64,000 bases of DNA from Fomes fomentarius (GCA_022606135.1 JABYQN010000007.1:2418001-2482000), one strand, 5' to 3'. Shown: positions 33,479 through 46,899, counted from the stretch's first letter. Notes: generated from the letters alone by a model not told the origin. Numbers and translations: made by a program.

Positions 33479-36400
33479 ATGACCACACCCATCCCGAGTC
33501 CCCCTGCTGTCCCATTCCTCGGGCACGTCAGTGCCATCGACAGGGACCTCCCCATCAAATCCTTCGATCTGCTCGCCCATCAGTATGGCGAGATCTTTGA
33601 ACTCAACATCTTCGGTGACACAATCTCACGTTCCGTGCGTCTTGGAGGATTGCTGATCATGGCATGGCACGAATGAGCAGGCGACAGGAGAATCTTTGTC
33701 TCGTCATACGAGCTCGTGAATGAGGTGTCCGACGAGAAGCGCTTCAACAAGAAGATTACCGCGGGTTTGAATCAGGTCCGCAATGCCGCCGGAGAGGGTC
33801 TGTTCACCGTGAGCTACTACGTCCATCTGTTCTATGACTGAGCGCTCACCGGCTTCCCTTCTCAGGCCCGTGTCCCCGGCCCGGAGGACCAAAACTGGTA
33901 CATCGCTCGTATGTATACTGTCCGTCCCAATCGGTTCTAGGGATGACCGTCCGCTGGCAGACCGCCTCCTCATGCCCTGCTTTGGCACGGCAAGCATCTA
34001 CAACATGTTCGACGACATGGCGGATGTCGTTTCGCAACTCGTCCTCAAGTGGGAGCGGTAAGCGCGCTTCATTCTATACACAGGGCCCTGTCGTTTACCG
34101 CCTTGTAGCTTCGGATCCCGCGGTGTCATCGAACCGTCCGCCGACTTCACTAGGCTCACACTCGATGCGATCTGTCTGTGCGCCATGTCTTACCGGTGCG
34201 TCATCATGCTGAGCTCGTCGGTGACTGCGCCCCGGTGACGCCTGAATCTGTCATCCGTGTTTCATGCTGTGCAGCCTCAACTCATTCTACCGGGTGAGAC
34301 AACTTCCGTGTCATGGTTATCTGTACTTTCGCTGACGATGTATTCATGACTATAGGAGGAACCCCATGCGTTTGCCATCGCAATGACCGACTTCCTGATT
34401 GAGAGCGGGCTGCGTGCTGGGCGCCCGGCACTCGTCCAGGCCGTAATGACGGGCAGAAACGCCAAGTATGAGCAAGACAAACAAATTATGAATGCGCTGG
34501 TCGAGCAGAGTATGTTGCTCGAGCATCCCCTGGGATTCGCAAGTGCTGATACTCCATTGCGTTAGTTTTGGAAGACCATCGTGCGAACCCGCCCGAGAAG
34601 GAGGACCTGGTGCAGGTGATGCTAACAGGTCGCGACAAGGAGACGGGACTTGGGCTGTCCGACGATATCATCAAGAAGAACGTGGGTATACTATCTCCCT
34701 CTGTTGCTGAGACCACTGTACTGATGTCTCAACCAGCTCCTTACCTTCCTCATTGCTGGTGAGTTGTATACATAGGTATGGACGGTGACGAGACCCTAAC
34801 GAGCTCTTTGTAAGGTCATGAGACAACTTCGGGTTGGCTCACCTTCATCGTGTACTTCCTCCTGAAGAACCCGGAGGCCCTCCGCAAGCTCCGCGAAGAG
34901 ATTGACACTAAGATCGGCGACCGGCCTATGAACCTCCACGACGTCAACAAGCTTCCCTACCTCCTCGGTAAGCTCGCCCCCCTGGCCCACCACTTCACTC
35001 ACCGTCACGTCTGTGCGAACTGACATGACAAACGTACACCAGCGGTGATGCGCGAGAGTATGCGACTGGGTCCTACCGCCCCAGCACGGGCGGCGGCGCC
35101 GATCGAGGATACGGTGCTCGCAGGAAAGTACTTTGTCCAGAAAGACACCTCCATTGTCGTCAACACGTGGACTATGCAGCGTGACCCGAAGGTCTGGGGT
35201 GAAGATGTATGCCGTACTTTCGACTTGGGTGTATGCACGTGCGATACTGACAGACGTGCAGGCAGATCAATTCCGTCCAGAGCGTATGTTGGATGGGAAG
35301 TTCGAAGCGCTTCCGGTCCGTACTATCCACAACGCACATTTATATGATTCATATGATTTTGCTGACCTCCAAGAATGTAGCCGAACGCTTGGCAACCTTT
35401 CGGGTATGGCATGCGAGGATGTATTGTGAGTTACCTCCGAATCGTATGCTAGCTTGAGAAACACCCGTCCCGAATGTCACATTCGTACAGGGCCGACCCT
35501 TCGCCTGGCAAGAAGTTCAGATTACTCTCATCACAATCCTCCAGCGGTTCGATCTCGTCATGGACGACCCGACGTACGAGCTCGAGCTCAAGCAAACGCT
35601 CACCATCAAGCCCCACAACTTCTACATCCACGCCATCCCGCGAAAGAACAAGCCCCGTCTCCTCGCTATCCCATCCTCGTCGCTTCTCGCTGGGGACTCG
35701 GAGGAGCGCGGCCCTGGTGCGACTGTCACTGCGGATGGGGCGAGTCTGCAGCCGCTGTACGTGCTGTACGGGTCGAACACGGGCAGCTCGGAGTCGTTCG
35801 CGCAGCGTTTGGCGTCTGCTGCTCCTGCACATGGTAAGCACTCTGGTGCTCCGGCTCAGAGCTTGTGGCTGACTGTAGGGATAATAGGTTTCCGCGCGTC
35901 CATCGGCACGCTGGACTCTGTGACAGCGAAGCTGCCCAAGGACGGCCCTGTTCTCATCGTCACTGCGTCCTTCGAAGGCCAGCCCGCCGACAATGCAGCC
36001 CACTTTGTCGAGTGGCTCGAGAACGTCAAAGAGGCTGACGCGTTCAAGGACGTCAAGTTTGCGGTGTTCGGGTGCGGGAACCGTGACTGGGTGAACACCT
36101 ACCAGCGTGTTCCGACGCTCATCGATCATCTGCTCGGGGAGCACGGGGGCGCGCGCCTGGTCGAGCGCGGGGAGGGCGATGCCGCTGCGGCGGAGTTCTT
36201 CGAGGCATTCGATGTGTGGGAGAAGTCGGTTTGGGCGAAACTTGGGGCGGTGAGTGTCGTGTTAGAGTGCTGTGATAAGTGGTGGAAATTTACGATGCTG
36301 ATGGCGCCCGCATGCGTTACAGGAGTATGGCACGACCGCGTCTACGGAAACGACAGGACTCGAAGTCAAGAAGGTCTCAGCTGGTACGGAGCGGGCCGAG

Positions 36401-37864
36401 CTCCTCCGTCAAAAGGATACTGCGCTCGGTACTGTCGTTGAGAACAGGTTGCTGACTGCGCCGGGTGCTCCGCCTAAGCGACACATCGGTCTGTGTATGC
36501 GTTCGACCATATGGACATTCGCTGAAACCCATCAATAGAGTTCGAGCTGCCTGAGGGAATGACCTACCGTGCTGGCGATTACCTAGCAATGTGGGTCACT
36601 TATAATGGCGTGCCGTTCGATATGCTGACATAGATATCTCGGCAGTCTGCCTATCAACCCCGAGCGAGTGGTTCGCAGGGCACTGGTCCGTTTCGGTCTC
36701 TCCGCCGAACAAGAGGTAGGCGTACTCAGACAGTCTCTTCATACACATGAGCTTACCAAGGGTACGTAAGATCGAACTTCATTCGACTGCACCGACCTCT
36801 TTACCCGTCAACAAGCCCATCAACGTTTACAACCTGCTTAGCGGCTATGTCGAACTGCAACAGCCCGCCACGACCCGGGATCTCGACATCCTCCTGAAGG
36901 CGAAGACCTCGGAGGACACGAAGAACGCCCTTCATCTCCTTGCGGCCGAGTACGCCGAGGCGGTCTTCAAGAAGCGGCTCAGCGTGCTTGACATCCTCGA
37001 AGAGCACAAGGACATCGAGCTTCCCCTGTCATCCTTCCTCCACATGCTCCCCTCTATGCGCATCCGCCAATACTCCATCTCATCTTCCCCGCTGTGGAAC
37101 GCCTCCCACGTCACGCTCACCATCAGCATCTTCGACGCGCCGTCGCTGTCCGGGCGCGCCGAGCCCTTCCTGGGCGTTGCGTCAACCTATCTCGCTGGTC
37201 TGCGTGCTGGGGACAAGGTTCAGCTCTCCGTCCGGGCTTCCAACGCTGCGTTCCACCCACCGTCCGATCCGACTGTCCCGCTACTCATGGTTGCGGCCGG
37301 GTCCGGCCTGGCGCCCATGCGAGGGTTCATCCAGGAGCGGGCAATACAGAAGAAGGCGGGAAGGGTTGTTGGGAAGAGCTTCTTGTTCTTCGGGTGCCGC
37401 TCCCCGAAGGACGACTTCCTGTACGGTGAGACGGACTTGAAGGAGTGGAGCGAGCTGGGTGTTGTTGACGTCCGGTCTGCGTTCTCGCGCTCGTCGGACG
37501 ACTCGAAGGGCTGCAAATACGTGCAAGAGTGAGTGACGTGTGCTCCGTGTAGTGTTGCGTCGTCTGTGACTAACCCACAATTGAAACAGCCGAATCATTC
37601 ATGACAGGGAGGAGATTGTTCAGGCGTTTGCAGATGGGGCCCAGGTAGGTCACTGATGTGCTTCGTCGGTGTGTCATACAGTGCTGACGTCGTTTGTGCT
37701 GGTGCTCTCAGATCTACGTCTGCGGTTCTGGGAAGATCGCGGCTGGCGTGAAGGAGACGATCGTCCGTTATATCCAGGCGAACAAACAAACGGATGATGC
37801 CACCGCCCTCGCTATCTTCGACAAGATCATGCATGGTCGTTACGCTACGGACATCTTCGAATGA
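33479..37864 (+). CDS. P450 gene 2: CYP505-type P450-reductase fusion
   Basis: Close paralogue of gene 1, with frame intact through 20 introns. Key sites are AGHETTSG (I-helix), MRESMRLGP (ExxR), WQPFGYGMRGCIG (heme Cys), YGSNTGSSESFAQ (FMN), RQYSISSSP (FAD), AAGSGLAPMRGF (NADPH) and the C-terminus ATDIFE. It lacks the intron that genes 1 and 3 have just after the AGHETTSG codons: at 34,831 the reading runs GGT TGG CTC without interruption and gives Trp where genes 1 and 3 have Met. The intron before AGHETTS ends in the less common acceptor AAG. It was duplicated together with the ALG11-side upstream region. Its 3' half and downstream flank reappear, essentially unchanged, at the end of the first P450 pseudogene. 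Confidence 0.93.
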
Positions 37865-38794
37865 GCGCAAGCCTCCTCTTTTCTGGAAGGAAGAACCGTG
37901 TACATTATCGACAGCACCGTTAGAGCTGAGTATGTATAATTATCGCAAACATACTTACATAGAATACCACTATACCACATCGCTATACGAAGGCTTCAAG
38001 GGGGCATTTCAGAGTTCCTTGGGGCCGCGGGTTACTGGGTCCCATATCCATCGTGGCGTGCGGTGGTGGCCCTGCGCCAGTGTGTGCCGACTGTCGAATT
38101 TGGTGGATTCTAAAGCCACAGCGCTGCCGAGCCTAGCAGAGCGGTCAGTCTTGGCCATACCCTATACTACATCCACATGTAACTGACGCCCCCTAACTAT
38201 GGTGAGTGGCAATCAACTGCACTTGACAAGATTATTTAGTGCGCTGACATCCCCTGGACCCTGGTCACTGGTGAGCTATGTGTCTCGTCAGAAATATGTC
38301 TTTCCTTGCACTGGAGACAAAGTTCTTCGAGGGGAGATATCAAGCTCAAGGACGAACACTACGTGTGGCGGGATTCGTACTAAGTCCGAGGAGACTCATC
38401 TCAATTGTCGGTGGAATAACCTTGGACTCATTATTGATGCTTCAACTCAGGTATTCAATCTCCAAGGCGAAGCTCGTATAAATCAAAAATGCATGTCTTT
38501 GTGCTGACGTAGGTCTGCAGGAGCGGCTGTCCCGGATGGTATACTACATACCGGAAGGCACATAGACGCCCCCGCGTCCGGATATCAATGAGCGCTACAG
38601 GACCGGCTGCTGGCATCGCGCAGCTGAGCGAGCTTCGTGCCGACAAGACACGCAAGCGAGAGAGGCCTACGTCTGCCTACGCGGGTACGAGGTGGAAACG
38701 CTTGCGTGGACATTTGTATGTTATATCAATGATCACGCAGACTGGCCCAAGATCAAACTTCCCTCACCTTACTGCCAGCCTCGGTCCACCTGAC
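37865..38794. other. intergenic between P450 genes 2 and 3
   Basis: No gene is certain. The segment 38,199-38,510 carries an open frame also seen at 49,796 and, diverged, at 61,407. The shared peptide GRYQAQGRTLRVAGFVL is preserved between diverged copies, but the frame leading into it is not. The promoter of gene 3 must lie in the last 200 bases; no good TATA box was seen. Confidence 0.4.
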
Positions 38795-41700
38795 ATGACT
38801 ACGCCTATCCCAAGTCCGCCTGGCCTCCCATTCCTTGGTAATATCACCGCGATAGAAACTGAGGTCCCCCTTCGGTCATTGAACCTACTGGCGAAACAGT
38901 ATGGTGAGATATACCAGCTCAACATCGTAGGTCAGGGAGATCATTCTGCCTCTGGATATAGTTGTTGTTTGTTCCTGAAGATCCTCTTCTACAGGCAACA
39001 AGCTCGTTATGATCTCTTCATACGATCTTCTGAACGAGATATCGGACGAGAAGCGGTTCATAAAGAAAGTTGGAGGCGCCTTACTGGAGGTTCGCAACGG
39101 TGTCGGAGACGGGCTTTTCACTGTGAGTGATTTACACACAGTATTCTTCATAAGCCGATGGTAGATAATCTATCACAGGCCCATGTTCCGGGAGAACAGA
39201 ATTGGTATATCGCTCGTACGTTGAATACTTCATTCTGGTGAATGCGGAAACCAACTTGAATGTCCTTTCCAGATCGGTTGCTTATGCCGTGTTTCGGAAC
39301 GGCGAGCGTACTCAACATGTTTGACGGGATGGCGGACGTCACTTCACAACTAATTCTGAAGTGGGAGCGGTATGTGCGAGAAGGCGGTTGTTCCGCGTGT
39401 TACTTGGATTGATGTGTTTGTAGATTTGGCCCTCGCGACGTCATTGATCCCTCGGCAGACTTCACGAGGCTCACAATGGATGCAATATCCCTCTGCTCCA
39501 TGTCATATCGGTGAGTCGGTCACCTTATTTTCTCCGGTCTGAGGCCGTCCTCATATTAACGCGTCTAGGCTGAACTCTTTCTACCGGGTGAGGCAAAGTA
39601 GCCTGTTCATCTCGCTGAATTGTTACTCTAACCTCTTCCTAGGAGAAACCGCATCCCTTTGCGGACGCGATGGCTGACTTCCTGACAGAGAGCGGCCTTC
39701 GAGCCAATCGACCATCGCTCGTTAATGCTCTCATGAGAGGCAGAAACGCGAAGTACGAGGAAGACATACGTGTGCTGAACTCCCTGGTCGACGAAAGTGA
39801 GTGGCGATGGGCTTCCATTAACACATTTATTGAAGCGCTCTATTGTTCGCATGTTGAAGTTATCCAGGACCACCGCTCGAACCCGCCGGAGAAAGAAGAT
39901 CTTGTAACTGTGATGTTGAACGGGCGCGACAAAGAGACTGGTCTTGGTCTTTCGGATGAGAATATCAAATACAACGTGCGTGATTTGTCTTCGTTTGTGC
40001 GCCCCGATCCTTAATTTCACTTATAGCTCCTCACATTCCTCATTGCTGGTGAGTGTCAGTCTGGCTGATGTCGTCTAGCCGCTGAGTTCGATACGTTCAT
40101 TGTAACTTCGACAGGTCATGAAACCACCTCAGGTAAAGCCCAGGCACGCATCGAAGGGTCAAAATACTCACCCCGTGTCCAGGAATGCTGAGCTTCACTG
40201 TCTACTTCCTCCTCAAGAATCCAGACGCGTTGCGCAAGCTGCGTGAGGAAATCGACACAAGGATTGGAGATCGCCCGATGACAATTCAAGACGTTAACAA
40301 GCTGCCCTACTTGCTCGGTGCGTCGTTCCATGTTTCCGCAGCTCAACTGATAAATGACGCGGTGCAGCGGTAATGCGGGAGAGTATGCGCCTAGGACCCA
40401 CAGCGCCGATTCGCGGTGCGGCGCCGCTCGAGGATACTGTGATTGGGGGACAATATGCTGTCAATAAAGACCAAGGGATGCTCCTCAACATCTACATGAT
40501 TCAGCGGGACCCCAAGATGTGGGGAGAGGACGTAAGTAAAAATTCGTCTCCGGCCAAGATCGCAGCTCACCAGTGAATAGGCAGAGAAGTTCCGTCCTGA
40601 GCGCATGCTCGACGGGAAGTTCGAGAATCTACCGGTATGCACTTAGTGGGACTCGACTACACACTTTGAAGGGCTCAATCGGTGATCCCATAGCCGAACG
40701 CGTGGCAGCCGTTTGGCTTTGGAATGCGGGCATGCACTGCGAGTATCCCTATAGTCATTGGTCTGCGTACTCGAACTGACCCCTCAACCCATGTAAACAC
40801 AGGGTCGTCCCTTCGCCTGGCAAGAAGCTCAGCTCGTCCTTGTTACTGTGATCCAGAATTTCGACCTCTATATGCACGACCCTACGTACGAGCTTGCACT
40901 GAAACACACACTAACGATCAAGCCGAACAACTTCTTTATGCATGCCATCCCTCGCAAAAGCCGACCGCGCCTTCTCGCCATCCCGTCATCCTCCCTCCTT
41001 AGCACCGACGCGTCGGCCGCCACTGCATTGCATTCCCGTGAGACGACTACGACCTCAACCACCGGTGATGACCCATCACGAAAGGCACTATACGTCTTAT
41101 ACGGATCCAACACCGGTACTTCGGAGTCGTTCGCTCAGCGACTCGCCTCGGCTGCGCCTGCTCATGGTACGAACAATTCGATGACCTAGCTCTCTAATGA
41201 CCACCTCACGAGACACGGATTCACTAGGCTTCCGCGCCTTGCTTGGTACCCTCGACTCCGCTGTGGCCCACATACCCAAAGATGGTCCGGTACTGATCGT
41301 GACAGCGTCGTTCGAGGGCCAACCCGCGGACAACGCAGCACACTTCGTTGGGACTGTAGAGAATGCACAGGGCGAAGAGTTCACTGGAGTGCAGTACGCG
41401 GTGTTTGGGTGCGGGAACCGCGATTGGGTCAACACATATCAACGGATTCCGAAGCTCATTGACGAGTTTCTTGAGAAGGGGGGCGCGAAGCGTCTGGTGG
41501 AACGCGGGGAGGGTGATGCTGCGGATGCTGGATTCTTCCAGTCGTTCGACAACTGGGAAAGGAAGGTTTGGGAGACGATTGGGAAGGTATGTCAATGATA
41601 TCCTCCTAGGCTATGCGATATTCTCACTGACACCACCGTGACCGGAACAGGGTGACTCTGCCTCCTCCAGCGGGTCTGGCGCTGCACAATTTGACATCAA

Positions 41701-43201
41701 GACGATCTCTGCCGGCACCTCTCGGGCAGAAATTCTGCGCCAGCCCGGCACCGCACTTGGGACGGTAGTTGAGAACAAAGTCCTCACTGCTCCAAATGCG
41801 CCGCCGAAGCATCACATCGGTATATTGCATATCTATCTCGTTAGTTCTTGGCTTTTTTGACACTCCCGGACAGAGTTCGACCTCCCAGAAGGCGTAACAT
41901 ACAGGACAGGCGACTATCTGGCAATGTGAGATACTTCGACCATCACCTATGTGCTCAATTCGAGCTGACAGATAATGTTCCAGCCTACCGGTGAACCCAG
42001 ACCGCCTAGTTCGAAGGGCGATCGCGCGCCTGGGGTTGTCTATAGAACAAGAGGTAACACATGATCTTCCGGATCTATTGATATAAGCTCACGCTCACGC
42101 GGGCTTCTCACAGATCGAGATCACCACTAGCGCACCTACGTCCCTTCCAGTCAAGAAGCCGATCAGCGTCTACAACCTGCTCAGTGGTTATGTTGAGCTC
42201 CAGCAACCTGCGACGACTCGAGACCTTGACATCTTGTTCAAGGGGAAGAACTCTCCCGCGTCCGCGCAGGCCCTGAAGGAGCTCTTGGAAAACTATGCGG
42301 ACACAGTGTTTAAGAAGCGAGTCAGCGTGCTCGACATTCTTGAGGAGCACAAGGACATTGAGATATCCCTGTCCACATTCCTTCAGATGCTCCCTCCCAT
42401 GCGGATCCGACAATACTCGATCTCATCTTCCCCGCTGTGGAATCCTCAACGGCTCTCGCTTACCATCAGTGTCGTCGATGCGCCTCCGCTGTCTGGCCGC
42501 GACGAGCCCTACCTCGGGGTCGCCTCTACATATCTTTCGGGTCTGCGGGCCGGAGACAAGGTCCAACTCTCCGTCCGCGTATCCAACGCGGCCTTCCACC
42601 CGCCTGCCGACCCGACTGTTCCCCTCGTGATGATTTGCGCAGGCTCCGGCCTGGCTCCAATGCGCGGGTTCATCCAGGAGCGGGCGCAGCAGAAGCTCGC
42701 TGGCCGGGAAGTCGCGAAGAGCTTGCTCTTCTACGGATGCCGCAACCCGGCCGAGGACTTCTTGTATGGCGAGTCGGAACTGAAGGAGTGGAGCGCGCTC
42801 GGTGTGGTCGACATCCGACCTGCGTTTTCCCGCTCGACCGGGGACTCGAAGGGCTGTCATTACGTGCAAGAGTGCGTCCCCGAGTCTGTGCATATGCTTG
42901 TATATTCACTCTGACCGCATTCACTCCTTTCAGCCGTTTGCTGCACGACCAGGACGATGTGATGGAGGCGTTCAATGCTGGTGCAAAGGTCCGAATCAGC
43001 CACCCACTGTGCTCGTCTCGATAGAGTGCTGACCCGGCTGATGTATAGATCTTCGTGTGCGGCTCGAGCAAGATCGCTGCCGGTGTAAAGCAGACGATCA
43101 TCAAGGTCATCGCGGACCAGAACGGCCTGGACGAGGAGAAAGCTGTCGCCTGCTTCAACGAGGTCTTGAACGGTCGTTATGCGACTGACATCTTCGAGTG
43201 A
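38795..43201 (+). CDS. P450 gene 3: CYP505-type P450-reductase fusion, diverged paralogue
   Basis: Twenty-one introns at the same positions as gene 1, giving about 1,060 aa from MTTPIPSPPGLPFLGN to ATDIFE. Signatures are AGHETTSGML, MRESMRLGPTAP, WQPFGFGMRACTG (heme Cys), YGSNTGTSESFAQ, FGCGNRDW, RQYSISSSP, CAGSGLAPMRGF and VCGSSKIAAG. The linker between P450 and FMN domains is longer and Thr/Ser-rich (about 41.02-41.08 kb), and the FMN-FAD linker has a Ser/Gly run. The intron after the heme-loop codons (40,739) starts with GC rather than GT; genes 1 and 2 have GT at that site. Protein identity to genes 1 and 2 is clearly lower than between those two, so it is the oldest branch of the three. 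Function by family is NADPH-dependent hydroxylation of lipid-type substrates. Confidence 0.93.
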
Positions 43202-44178
43202 TTCTGAGCGACTCGGAGTCCGTCATGCCACGTCTTTGTTCCCTGATGTATCGGAAAAGCGGACAGCCATTATGAGTGAAAGGGTTAGAAGTAACAAGTT
43301 AATAAAGAGAGCAGCGGACTCGGCTGACGATTCACCGTGCTACAGCAAGGAAGTTGATATATGAAGCTGTTGTAGCCAGGGTGTGGACTGGCGGCAGATC
43401 ATCTGGGGCGGACTGCGAGTACTTTTCTCGTCGTACTACTAAGTACTCAATCATCAACACTCGCTGCTCGAGGACAAAACACCATGACGAGCCTCCAAGC
43501 AACCGAGTATCAAGATGAACGCGTCACGATTTCACAAGCACATTCAGTAATTCCTTAAATGTCTGCAAAGTCTATCATTCAAATGCCATCAGCTGCCTCA
43601 GATTTACAGAGTTCAGACGTCGCATTTCGCCAGTTCAGACATTTTGACCAGGGACTCGTACATCTACTTACAGCCCTTCCTATGGTCCCAAACTTGACAG
43701 GATTATGGAAGCATGTCCTCGCATCCATGCCCAAGCTCTACAATTGCCGAATATCGTGTTCATCCTCGGGTAAAACTCCAGCAAGCCAAATTTGAGCTCG
43801 GCCTTGTTGTGGAGGTCCGAGCTTACTTATATGCAGTCCATCGAGCACCGAAATTTTCCCTGAGGCTCACGTGAGTCCTATGTACATGATTATGTAGCCT
43901 CGGCAACAGTAACTGGCCTCCAACATTTTGTAGAACATTGTTTCGTGCATGCGAGCTCTGCGCATCTGGTTAGACGCCCACGTTCAGAGGCATGAATCCA
44001 GATATAGAAGGAATAAATGATGCATACTTGAGCGCGCGCCGGACTCGGAAACCATGACGATGTATTACAAGGGAACCACATAGTCGTATCGTGACAAAAA
44101 CATACAGATGAGTGGGGGACAGTATACGAAAGAGAAATCACGGTAGAAGGAAATGACGATAAGAAACCTGCCCGCCGC
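43202..44178. other. intergenic between P450 gene 3 and kinase
   Basis: Convergent 3' flanks. Several short open frames are present but none with recognisable content or splice support. Confidence 0.5.
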
Positions 44179-46742
44179 TTATCCACGAGACGTCGGCATC
44201 GACTGGGGGACGTTGCCTGTTGCTGGCTTTTTGCCAGGTGGCGTCTCGAACTCGCCCTCGTGAAGGTCAGCGCGCTTCAGGTTCAGAGTCTCTTGTTGCT
44301 TGTGCCAGTCAGGATCCACCTGGTCAGGCTGTTTGTCGTGCTCCGGCCAATCGTCCTTGGCCAATCGTGAAGCAAGGATCTTCCCGAACTCCATGTGGTC
44401 CTCGAGAAGAGCAGCTCTGGGAATGAGCTCAGGCAAAACAGCGACCTCTGCGAGTACCGTCCTCCCCCAGAACGCCGTGTTCTCGTCTTCTGGCGCTTCC
44501 CGAACGTCCGTCAAGGTAATGTGAGCTTCGGTCTTGGGTTTGTGAACTTGATAGTACGCTTGGAACAACTCGAGCAAACTGCAAACGATGTCGTTGATAG
44601 GGTGAATGAGGGCGCGAGGGATGGCCGCCGGGGCAGATGGAGGGCAGTCGAAGACGTCGGGAGCTGATGCTGGTGCCGCAACAGAAGATGCGTCCGTGGA
44701 GACGGAGTCCTGCGATCCAGAATCAGAATTAGAAGTCGACGTCGTGTATCCATTGAGCGGCTTGCGCAAGAAGACAATCGGTTTCCCGCCCGTCATCCTG
44801 AGTTCCCCTGTTGCAATGGTCGCCTCCTTCTCCTTCCCGCAGAAGAAGTCAAGTCCGATTTGCCGCGAGTCATCGAAAAACGCAGACATGAAGTCTTCGA
44901 GACCGATGCAGTTGTGAGGAAGATAGTGGAAAGCGATGTAGAGCAGGACGTAGAGAAGAGACTCGAGTTCATCCGGTATCTTGATAGGCTTCTTTGCGTC
45001 GTTCGACGCGAACACAGAGGTGAATTGCCATGTTCCCTAGAGGCGAAGCTGAGTGCATGGTATGAATGAACTATATAAGCCTTACGTACCGTACGGTCGG
45101 GTTGTCGCGGTTCCTCGGAATTGTCATCCGTGCGCTTGGCAAGCTCCCAGTCGGTAAGAAGCCCCTCGACCTTCGCGGTGGAAACGTCCACCTCTCGTAT
45201 ATAGATCAAGATATTACCGGCGCTGATGTCGCGATGCAAATATCCTGCTCGGTATGCAGAAAGGTGCGCTACATAACTCAGCCATTGAGTGCCACAACGC
45301 GCACAGACGACGACAAGATGAACGTACCTTTAAGGCAGTCCAGCAACAGCTGGATAAGCTGCTTGCCGTTCTTGAATTCGCTCAGCGGTAGCCCTACCTC
45401 CTTCACCACTATGCGATAATGATGGTGACTCTTGAATGGACATGGCGCTGACGTCTTGTTGTTCTCCTTCCAGAAGTCTGGCGTCTGCGTTCGCTGGCCC
45501 GGAACGTCGCCATGGCAGTGCAAGGTCGGGATGTGTGGAACCTTAGCCGCGTTGAGTTCGGCGAGAACGTCGCCCTCCTTCTTCATGCCCTCGTGATCGA
45601 CTCTCCAAGCATCCTTCAGGTAGACAAACGGTCCTTCGGAATCCGCCAAGTCGACAGCAACGTATCCACGTGTTCCGCGACCGGCTAAACCAGCAGCGAT
45701 AAAGTTAGGCTTACCGACGAGGAGCTTCCGTTCACCGGCTGCGTCATGTACGGTCATCTTGAACCATGGCCAGTCTTCCTTAAGCGAAGCCTTGAAAGCT
45801 TCACGGGCGTGCTCGCCGACAGGGCGACCGTTGACCTCGCGTGGATTCTTAGCGCGGCGAAGCATGAGCTCATGATCACCACTGCCAGGCACGACAGGAG
45901 TGACGGTAGGGTCGTGACCACGTTGCGCAGGGGTCAGCCGCGAGAAGCACCAGAGGAATCTGCCCAGCTTGTGGGGCTCGGTCCTGTAGTTGAACTTCTC
46001 CGTGAAAACGAGGCCTGAGCGGTCCCATCGTATGAGGCGAGCCATGGAACCGAGGATGACGACGGTGAAGTGGTGGGTGCGGTGCTGTCTATCGAAGACG
46101 AGGGTGGCGTAAGACATGATCTGACCGAGGTTGCGCCTGCGTTTGTCGGAACTCGCCGGAAAGTAGGTTTTGTGCCCCTTACTGTCGTCGAAGGGATCGT
46201 CCTTGACATCCGTAGCCTTCAGCTCACAGGAAAGTTCGACCTTGCTCCAGTCCGTTTGGCCGTTCGAGGGGGGAGAGTGTCCCTTCCGGTACATAGCACT
46301 ATCCATCTTCTGTCCCGTCTCGTCCGTGGGGTCTGGTTTGCTGGTCGTGGATACCAGAGTGAAATTTCCGGTTATGTCGCCTTTGTTCACAGCTGTCTCC
46401 TGCAGTGGCGGCATCGGCGAGTAGATCGACGGTTAGAAGGGGTGCATACGGGATACGATGTCAAAGACTCACGAAGGGAGCATACATGCGTGCCTCTTGA
46501 CCTGGACCAAAAGGAACTTCGTCGAAAAGACCAGCGAAGTAGTTGTCGTCGGGGATGACACCGTCGTACTGCACGTACTTGTCCATGAAGGTGTTGAACG
46601 ATGACCTTTCCATCTTGCTGAACATAGACAGCCGGATGTGTTTGCGCTTCTGCTCGGCGAGGACACGTCCAGTGGAGAAGGAATTATGTACTGGGCCTCT
46701 TCGAGGAGATGCGCTCTTAGGGGTAGCCTGAGTGCTCGCCAT
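44179..46742 (-). CDS. FunK1-type fungal-specific protein kinase
   Basis: Four exons (46742-46473, 46399-45328, 45268-45090, 45036-44179) join in frame to 792 aa. Family marks are the catalytic-loop HRDISAGNILI, the DFG-equivalent LTDWELAK, the RTGTWQF motif that spans the exon 3/4 junction, and the upstream VYLKDAWR with the probable ATP-anchoring Lys. The N-terminal 350 residues match the long non-catalytic part usual in FunK1 proteins (FSKMERSSFNTFMDKY, LVFDRQHRTHHFTVVI, RLIRWDRSG). The C-terminal tail is low-complexity and ends TSRG. FunK1 kinases are greatly expanded in mushroom-forming fungi and their targets are mostly unknown. A TATATAG box lies about 75 bases upstream. The gene converges on P450 gene 3; no functional link is implied by the sequence. 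Confidence 0.9.
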
Positions 46743-46812
46743 GGTGAACGTGAACGAGAGTTGAAGAAGGGAGGAAAGGGGGAAGCTTACGGGTCAAAGT
46801 CCTGAGCTACGG

Positions 46813-46821
46813 TCTATATAG
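46813..46821 (-). promoter_or_regulatory. TATA box of the kinase gene
   Basis: CTATATAGA on the minus strand, about 75 bases upstream of the ATG at 46,742. Confidence 0.6.
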
Positions 46822-46899
46822 GGCCTTTGTGAGTCAAATTAGGCAGGAGAGTGCAAGGCCCCAACCAAGCGCGCTTGATGATGTTGTCCCCGTCACCGT

